64,000 bases of DNA from Pseudomonas sp. Lineage in GTDB: Bacteria > Pseudomonadota > Gammaproteobacteria > Pseudomonadales > Pseudomonadaceae. Location of the stretch: positions 1 to 64,000 of the forward strand of contig JAUYKV010000047.1 of the NCBI GenBank assembly GCA_030699825.1, read 5' to 3'. Below are positions 57,516 to 64,000 of the stretch, in pieces. The translations under genes were made by a program, and so were the position numbers. Position 1 is the stretch's first letter; the number at the start of each line of letters is the position of its first letter. The notes under the pieces were generated by a model. The model did no database searches. It was not told the origin of the DNA and saw nothing but the letters and a program-made list of their open reading frames with translations.

Positions 57516-59366
57516 CTATTCCACCGTCACCGACTTCGCCAGGTTGCGTGGCTGGTCGACGTCGGTGCCTTTCAACACGGCGACGTAGTAGGACAGCAGC
57601 TGCAGCGGGATGGTGTAGAGGATCGGCGCCAGCAGGTCGTGGATATGCGGCATGTTCACCACGTGGGTGCCCTCGCCATTGCTCATCCCGGCCTGCTGGT
57701 CGGCAAACACGATCAACTCGCCGCCACGCGCGCGCACTTCCTGCAGGTTGGATTTGAGCTTCTCCAGCAGCTCGTTGTTCGGCGCCACCGTGACCACCGG
57801 CATGTCGCTGTCGACCAGGGCCAGCGGGCCGTGCTTGAGCTCGCCGGCCGGGTAGGCTTCGGCGTGGATATAGGAGATTTCCTTGAGCTTGAGCGCGCCT
57901 TCCATGGCCACCGGGTACTGCGCGCCACGGCCGAGGAACAGCGCGTGGTGCTTCTCGGCGAACAGTTCGGCGATCTTCTCCACCACCGCATCCATGGCCA
58001 GGGCTTCGCCGAGGCGGGCCGGCAGGCGGCGCAGTTCGTCCACCAGTTCGGCCTCCAGCGCCGGGTCGAGGCTGCCGCGTACCTGGCCGATGGACAGGGT
58101 GAGCAGCATCAGGGCCACCAGTTGGGTGGTGAAGGCCTTGGTCGAAGCCACGCCGATTTCCGGGCCGGCCTGGGTCAGCAGGCACAGGTCGGACTCGCGC
58201 ACCAGCGAGCTGATGCCGACGTTGCAGATCGCCAGGCTGGCCAGGTAACCGCCCTGCTCGGGGCTCAGCGCCTTGGCGTTGCGCAGCGCGGCCAGGGTGT
58301 CGGCGGTTTCGCCGGACTGGGAAATGCTGATGAACAGGGTATCAGGCTGCACCACCACCTTGCGGTAGCGGAATTCGCTGGCCACCTCGATCTGGCAGGG
58401 AATCCCGGCCAGTTCTTCCAGCCAGTAACGGGCGACCATGCCGGCGTGATAGCTGGTGCCGCAGGCGACGATCTGTACATTCTTGACCTTGGCGAACAAC
58501 TCGGCGGCTTGCGGGCCGAACGCCTGGACCAGCACCTGATTGCTACCGAGACGACCTTCCAGGGTGCGCTGGACCACCTTCGGTTGCTCGTGGATTTCCT
58601 TGAGCATGAAGTGGCGGAACGCGCCCTTGTCCGCGGCTTCGGCGCCTTCGTGGTACTGCACGTTTTCGCGCTGCACCGGGTTGCCGTCGACATCCCAGAT
58701 CTGCACGCCATCGCGGCGGATCTCGGCGATATCGCCTTCTTCCAGGTACATGAAACGGTCGGTCACCTGCCTTAACGCAAGCTGATCCGAGGCGAGGAAG
58801 TTCTCGCCCAGGCCCAGGCCGATCACCAGCGGGCTGCCGCTGCGGGCGGCGAGCAGGCGATCCGGCTGCTGCGCGCTGATCACCGCCAGGCCGTAGGCAC
58901 CATGCAGCTGCTTAACCGCTTCTTTCAGAGCGGCGGTCAGGTCGCCCAGGCTCTGCAGCTTGTGCTCGAGCAGGTGGACGATGACTTCGGTGTCGGTATC
59001 CGAGCTGAATACGTAGCCCAGGCCCTTGAGTTGTGCGCGCAGTTGCTCGTGGTTTTCGATGATGCCGTTGTGCACCACCGCCAGCTCTTGGCCTGAGAAA
59101 TGCGGGTGGGCGTTGCGCTCGCTCGGTGCACCATGGGTGGCCCAGCGGGTGTGGGCTATCCCTAAGCGCCCCGCCAGCGGCTCGTCGTTCAGCGCGGCCT
59201 GCAGTTCGCTGACCTTGCCCACCCGACGGCGGCGTTCGAGCTGGCCCTGTTCATTCAGCAGCGCCACACCGGCGCTGTCGTAGCCGCGGTACTCCAGGCG
59301 TTTCAGGCCTTCCACCAGCACGGCGGTGATGTTGCGTTCGGCGACGGCGCCCACGATGCCACACAT
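57516..59366 (-). CDS. glmS: Glutamine-fructose-6-phosphate aminotransferase (isomerizing)
   Basis: This 616-residue enzyme makes glucosamine-6-phosphate from fructose-6-phosphate and glutamine, the first step to UDP-GlcNAc for peptidoglycan and lipopolysaccharide. The N-terminal nucleophile Cys2 follows the initiator (MCGIVGAV). The glutaminase domain (1-240) and two SIS domains ([35 protein letters not shown]) are intact, and the C-terminus NLAKSVTVE is standard. It follows the DeoR-type gene on the same strand, as in other Pseudomonas. Confidence 0.96.
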   Translation of the reverse strand: MCGIVGAVAERNITAVLVEGLKRLEYRGYDSAGVALLNEQGQLERRRRVGKVSELQAALNDEPLAGRLGIAHTRWATHGAPSERNAHPHFSGQELAVVHNGIIENHEQLRAQLKGLGYVFSSDTDTEVIVHLLEHKLQSLGDLTAALKEAVKQLHGAYGLAVISAQQPDRLLAARSGSPLVIGLGLGENFLASDQLALRQVTDRFMYLEEGDIAEIRRDGVQIWDVDGNPVQRENVQYHEGAEAADKGAFRHFMLKEIHEQPKVVQRTLEGRLGSNQVLVQAFGPQAAELFAKVKNVQIVACGTSYHAGMVARYWLEELAGIPCQIEVASEFRYRKVVVQPDTLFISISQSGETADTLAALRNAKALSPEQGGYLASLAICNVGISSLVRESDLCLLTQAGPEIGVASTKAFTTQLVALMLLTLSIGQVRGSLDPALEAELVDELRRLPARLGEALAMDAVVEKIAELFAEKHHALFLGRGAQYPVAMEGALKLKEISYIHAEAYPAGELKHGPLALVDSDMPVVTVAPNNELLEKLKSNLQEVRARGGELIVFADQQAGMSNGEGTHVVNMPHIHDLLAPILYTIPLQLLSYYVAVLKGTDVDQPRNLAKSVTVE

Positions 59367-59380
59367 ACTCTTGCTCCTTT

Positions 59381-60151
59381 TTAAGGCTCTACGGCGGCGC
59401 AGATCAGATTGACTCCGCGCGCCGTCAATTGTTCACGCACCTCGGCGCTGAGGCGCTCGTCGGTGATCAGGGTATGGACGCTGCTCCAGGGCAGTTCCAG
59501 ATTGGGAATCTTGCGGCCGATCTTGTCGCTCTCGACCATCACCACCACTTCGCGGGCCACCTCGGCCATCACCCGCGACAGGCCGAGCAGCTCGTTGAAG
59601 GTGGTGGTGCCACGGGCCAGATCGATGCCATCGGCGCCGATAAACAGCTGGTCGAAGTCGTAGGAGCGCAGCACCTGTTCGGCGACCTGACCCTGGAAGG
59701 ATTCCGAATGCGGATCCCAGGTGCCGCCGGTCATCAGCAGCACCGGCTCGTGTTCCAGTTCGCTGAGGGCGCGGGCCACGTTCAGCGAGTTGGTCATCAC
59801 CACCAGGCCGGGTTTGTGCCCCAGCTCGGGGATCATCGCCGCCGTGGTCGTGCCGCTGTCGATAATGATCCGTGCATGCTCGCGGATCCGCGCCACGCCG
59901 GCGCGAGCGATGGCCTGCTTGTACTGGGAAATCGGCTGGCCGGCATCGCCGATCAGCTCCTGCGGCAGGGGCACCGCACCGCCGTAACGGCGCAGCAACA
60001 GGCCGTTTTTTTCCAGCGCGGTGAGGTCCTTGCGAATGGTCACTTCCGAGGTTTCGAAACGCCTGGCCAACTCATCCACACTCACCTCGCCCTGCTCGGC
60101 GAGCAAGGCCAGGATGGTGTGTCGACGTTGCGGGGTGTTGCGTTTCGACAT
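59381..60151 (-). CDS. DeoR/GlpR-family regulator of the glm cluster
   Basis: This 256-residue protein has an N-terminal DeoR helix-turn-helix ([38 protein letters not shown], then RYGGAVP) and a C-terminal sugar-phosphate-binding domain ([35 protein letters not shown]). It sits between glmU and glmS in the standard Pseudomonas order. A role sensing amino-sugar phosphates is inferred from position and family. Confidence 0.9.
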   Translation of the reverse strand: MSKRNTPQRRHTILALLAEQGEVSVDELARRFETSEVTIRKDLTALEKNGLLLRRYGGAVPLPQELIGDAGQPISQYKQAIARAGVARIREHARIIIDSGTTTAAMIPELGHKPGLVVMTNSLNVARALSELEHEPVLLMTGGTWDPHSESFQGQVAEQVLRSYDFDQLFIGADGIDLARGTTTFNELLGLSRVMAEVAREVVVMVESDKIGRKIPNLELPWSSVHTLITDERLSAEVREQLTARGVNLICAAVEP

Positions 60152-60236
60152 GCTAAGTTTCGATTCGAAAGATAATGACGCGAATCAAAACCTAATGAAG
60201 CTTTTCCGTCAAGGGGAAAAACGATAGAAGGCAGAG

Positions 60237-60315
60237 CGTAGGATGGGGTAGACGCGTAGCGGCGTAACCCATCGATTGGGCAGTATGGGTATCGCTGCGC
60301 TCAACCCATCCTACG
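60237..60315. repeat. Palindromic repeat, CGTAGGATGGG...CCCATCCTACG family
   Basis: CGTAGGATGGG at 60237 and CCCATCCTACG ending at 60315 form an inverted repeat with inner arms CGTAACCCATCG and GATGGGTTACG-like sequence. It sits between glmU and the DeoR gene and may act as an attenuating hairpin. Confidence 0.8.
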
Positions 60316-60318
60316 ACC

Positions 60319-61683
60319 TTATTTCTTGATCTTGGTCGGCCGCTTCCAGCCGTCGATGTTGCGCTGCTTGGCGCGGCCGACCGCCAGGGTGTTATCCGGC
60401 ACATCGGCGGTGATCACCGAACCGGCGCCAGTGGTGGCACGGTCGCCCAGGGTCACCGGCGCCACCAGGGCGCTGTTGGAGCCGATGAACACGTCCTCAC
60501 CGAGCACCGTCTTGAACTTGTTGGCGCCGTCGTAGTTGCAGGTGATGGTGCCGGCACCGATATTGCTGCGGGCGCCGATCTCGGCATCGCCCAGGTAGCT
60601 CAGGTGGCCGGCCTTGGCGCCTTCGCCCAGCACGGCATTCTTCAGTTCGACGAAGTTGCCGACATGCGCCTTGGCGCCGAGCACGCTGCCGGGACGCAGG
60701 CGGGCGAACGGACCGCAATCGCTGCCCGCGCCCATTTCCGCGCCGTCCAGATGGCTGTTGGCCTTGACCACTGCGCCCTGACGCAGGGTGCTGTCCTTGA
60801 TCACGCAGTTCGGGCCGATCTGCACACCGTCTTCGATGACCACCCGGCCTTCGAGAATCACGTTGATGTCGATCAGCACGTCGCGGCCCACCGTCACCTC
60901 GCCGCGCAGATCGAAACGCGCCGGGTCGCGCAGGGTCACGCCCTGGACCATCAGGCTGCGCGCGGCGCGCTGCTGGTAGTGACGCTCCAGCTCGGCCAGC
61001 TGGATGCGGTCATTGGCGCCCTGCACCTCCATGGCATCCAGTGGCTGTTCGGTGGCCACCACCAGGCCATCGGCCACGGCCATGGCGATCACGTCGGTGA
61101 GGTAGTACTCGCCCTGGGCATTGCTGTTGGACAGCCGGCTCAGCCAGTCGCCCAGGCGTTTGCCCGGTACGGCAAGAATGCCGGTGTTGCCTTCGCAGAT
61201 CTGCCGCTGCTCGGGTGTGGCGTCCTTGTGCTCGACGATCGCCTTGACCACCCCGGCGCCATCACGAACGATGCGCCCGTAACCGCTCGGGTCGATGAGG
61301 TCGACCGTCAATAGCCCAAGCTGCTCGGCGCCGACCTGCTCCAGCAAACGCTCGAGGGTGGCGGTCTCGATCAGCGGCACATCGCCGTAGAGGATCAGCA
61401 CGCGCTCGGCCGTCAGCGCCGGCAGGGCCTGGGCCACGGCATGGCCGGTGCCCAGTTGTTCGCTCTGCAGGACGAAGTTCAGGTCAGCTGCGGCCAGTCG
61501 CTCGCGCACCAGGTCCGCGCCATGGCCGATCACCACGTGGATGCCGGCAGGCGAAAGCTCCCGGGCGCGGTCGATGACATGGCCGAGCATGGACTTACCG
61601 GCGATCGGATGGAGGACTTTCGGCAGGGCGGAGCGCATGCGGGTGCCCTGGCCAGCGGCGAGTATGACGATATCGAGAGACAT
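60319..61683 (-). CDS. glmU: Bifunctional GlcNAc-1-P uridyltransferase / GlcN-1-P acetyltransferase
   Basis: This 454-residue enzyme catalyses the last two steps to UDP-GlcNAc. The N-terminal uridyltransferase domain has [20 protein letters not shown], and the C-terminal left-handed beta-helix acetyltransferase has hexapeptide repeats such as [12 protein letters not shown] and [15 protein letters not shown]. The start is ATG 61683. It is next to atpC, as is usual in Pseudomonas. Confidence 0.96.
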   Translation of the reverse strand: MSLDIVILAAGQGTRMRSALPKVLHPIAGKSMLGHVIDRARELSPAGIHVVIGHGADLVRERLAAADLNFVLQSEQLGTGHAVAQALPALTAERVLILYGDVPLIETATLERLLEQVGAEQLGLLTVDLIDPSGYGRIVRDGAGVVKAIVEHKDATPEQRQICEGNTGILAVPGKRLGDWLSRLSNSNAQGEYYLTDVIAMAVADGLVVATEQPLDAMEVQGANDRIQLAELERHYQQRAARSLMVQGVTLRDPARFDLRGEVTVGRDVLIDINVILEGRVVIEDGVQIGPNCVIKDSTLRQGAVVKANSHLDGAEMGAGSDCGPFARLRPGSVLGAKAHVGNFVELKNAVLGEGAKAGHLSYLGDAEIGARSNIGAGTITCNYDGANKFKTVLGEDVFIGSNSALVAPVTLGDRATTGAGSVITADVPDNTLAVGRAKQRNIDGWKRPTKIKK

Positions 61684-61718
61684 AGGCAGACACTGATCCA
61701 GAAAATGCGGACAAAGAA

Positions 61719-61742
61719 AAAGGGTAGCCAAGGCTACCCTTT
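61719..61742. terminator. Intrinsic terminator of the atp operon
   Basis: AAAGGGTAGCC (61719-61729) pairs with GGCTACCCTTT (61732-61742). A-rich and T-rich flanks on both sides permit termination on the minus strand after atpC and possibly on the other strand. Confidence 0.85.
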
Positions 61743-61770
61743 TACTGACGTGCGATGAAGTAGAACGGTA

Positions 61771-62199
61771 TCAGCTACCGCCGTACTTCTTGCGTAGCTG
61801 CTGGACGGTGCGCAGCTGAGCTGCGGCCTCGGCCAGGCGAGCAGCGGCGGAACCGTAGTCGAACTCGGCGCCTTTTTCATGCAGGGCCTTCTCGGCAGCC
61901 TTGACGGCTTCCTGAGCAGAGGCTTCGTCGAGGTCGGCAGCACGCTGCACGGTATCGGCCAAAACCTTGATCATGTTCGGCTGCACTTCAAGAAAGCCAC
62001 CGGAGATGTAATACACCTCGGCTTCGCCACCCGGCATGACCAGACGAATCGGGCCAGGCTTGAGGTCGGTGATCAGCGGCGCGTGCCCCAGAGCGATACC
62101 CAGATCACCCAGGTTGCCGTGCGCAATCACCATCTCGACCAGACCGGAGAAGATTTCGCCTTCTGCGCTGACGATGTCGCAATGGACTGTCATAGCCAT
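61771..62199 (-). CDS. atpC: ATP synthase epsilon subunit
   Basis: This 142-residue F1 subunit begins [20 protein letters not shown] with GAGG upstream. The beta-sandwich and C-terminal helical hairpin that regulates the enzyme are present ([20 protein letters not shown]). The ATG at 62199 gives the normal N-terminus; an upstream ATG at 62235 adds unsupported residues. Confidence 0.96.
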   Translation of the reverse strand: MAMTVHCDIVSAEGEIFSGLVEMVIAHGNLGDLGIALGHAPLITDLKPGPIRLVMPGGEAEVYYISGGFLEVQPNMIKVLADTVQRAADLDEASAQEAVKAAEKALHEKGAEFDYGSAAARLAEAAAQLRTVQQLRKKYGGS

Positions 62200-62241
62200 A
62201 TCTAGCCTCACAAAAGCGCCCGTCTCCGGGCGCACGGGTGA

Positions 62242-63648
<1,407 letters not shown>

Positions 63649-64000
63649 TCAGACCGCGGCAGCGCCGCCAACGATTTCCGAGATCTCTTGGGTGATCGCC
63701 GCCTGACGCGCCTTGTTGTAGATCAGCTGCAAATCGCTGATCAGATCACCGGCGTTGTCGGTAGCGTTCTTCATCGCGATCATCCGCGCCGCTTGTTCAG
63801 CCGCGTTGTTCTCGACCACCGCCTGGTACACCTGCGACTCCACGTAGCGCACCATCAAGCCGTCCAGCAGCTCCTTGGCATCGGGTTCATAGAGATAGTC
63901 CCAGTGATGCTTGAGCTTTTGATCCGAATCGGCCACCAGGGGAATCAACTGTTCCACTGTCGGCTGTTGCGTCATGGTGTTGACGAACTTGTTCGAGACC
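63649..64000 (-). CDS. atpG: ATP synthase gamma subunit, C-terminal part
   Basis: The C-terminal 116 residues of the central stalk subunit are present; the gene continues off the right edge. [19 protein letters not shown] and [20 protein letters not shown] followed by [20 protein letters not shown] are the conserved end of AtpG. An internal ATG at 63975 is not the start, because the frame stays open through VSNKFVNT to the edge. Confidence 0.97.
   Translation of the reverse strand, partial: VSNKFVNTMTQQPTVEQLIPLVADSDQKLKHHWDYLYEPDAKELLDGLMVRYVESQVYQAVVENNAAEQAARMIAMKNATDNAGDLISDLQLIYNKARQAAITQEISEIVGGAAAV

Overview
The window is GC-rich and typical of the genus Pseudomonas (Pseudomonadaceae). 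The right end carries the conserved near-origin block atpG-atpD-atpC, glmU, a DeoR/GlpR-type regulator and glmS, all on the minus strand. The whole window is littered with the short palindromic repeats common in pseudomonads. No rRNA, tRNA, CRISPR array, complete insertion sequence or prophage is visible.

Layout. 0-9 kb: a GGDEF/EAL sensor, uvrD broken by a single in-frame amber codon, an orphan TakP/DctP-type TRAP binding lipoprotein, a TetR-type regulator, a Tim44-domain membrane protein and a SMI1/KNR4 protein. 9-15 kb: a class III aminotransferase, an SDR dehydrogenase, a hotdog thioesterase, a DUF3301-like protein, an alpha/beta hydrolase, a CobW-type GTPase and a small secreted Cys-rich protein. 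15.6-20.2 kb: a low-zinc island with a zigA-like metallochaperone GTPase diverging, across a Zur-box-like palindrome, from folE2 and a three-gene Znu-type ABC importer. 20.2-23.5 kb: a frameshifted GNAT scrap, two small proteins, a 164-bp MITE-like element, and an overlapping gene pair that includes a small protein resembling the N-terminus of ISL3 transposases.

24-40 kb holds an ancient segmental duplication. Copy A (24014-30295) is cNMP/CBS/DUF294 nucleotidyltransferase, DEDDh exonuclease, terminator, BCCT transporter and cls. Copy B (34804-39770) repeats this order, but its cls is reduced to a scrap next to half of a palindromic repeat. Between the copies lie a Fur-type TonB siderophore receptor, a PepSY membrane protein and a DUF3617 protein.

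39.9-50 kb is one regulon-like minus-strand locus: DctB-like kinase, hydantoinase/oxoprolinase, a vestigial second kinase, DctD-like sigma-54 regulator, a -24/-12 promoter, a possible leader ORF, a TAXI binding protein, a fused TRAP permease and DUF1850. This suggests two-component control of uptake of an organic acid or a hydantoin/oxoproline-like compound.

50-57.5 kb contains cfa, a thioredoxin-like ferredoxin, a FitAB toxin-antitoxin pair with a matching inverted repeat upstream, a DUF2846 lipoprotein, a decayed PNPOx/ferredoxin-reductase gene, a GST and a LysR regulator. The main themes are gene decay (uvrD, cls copy, kinase copy, GNAT, PNPOx reductase) and palindromic elements sitting at or near the decay sites.
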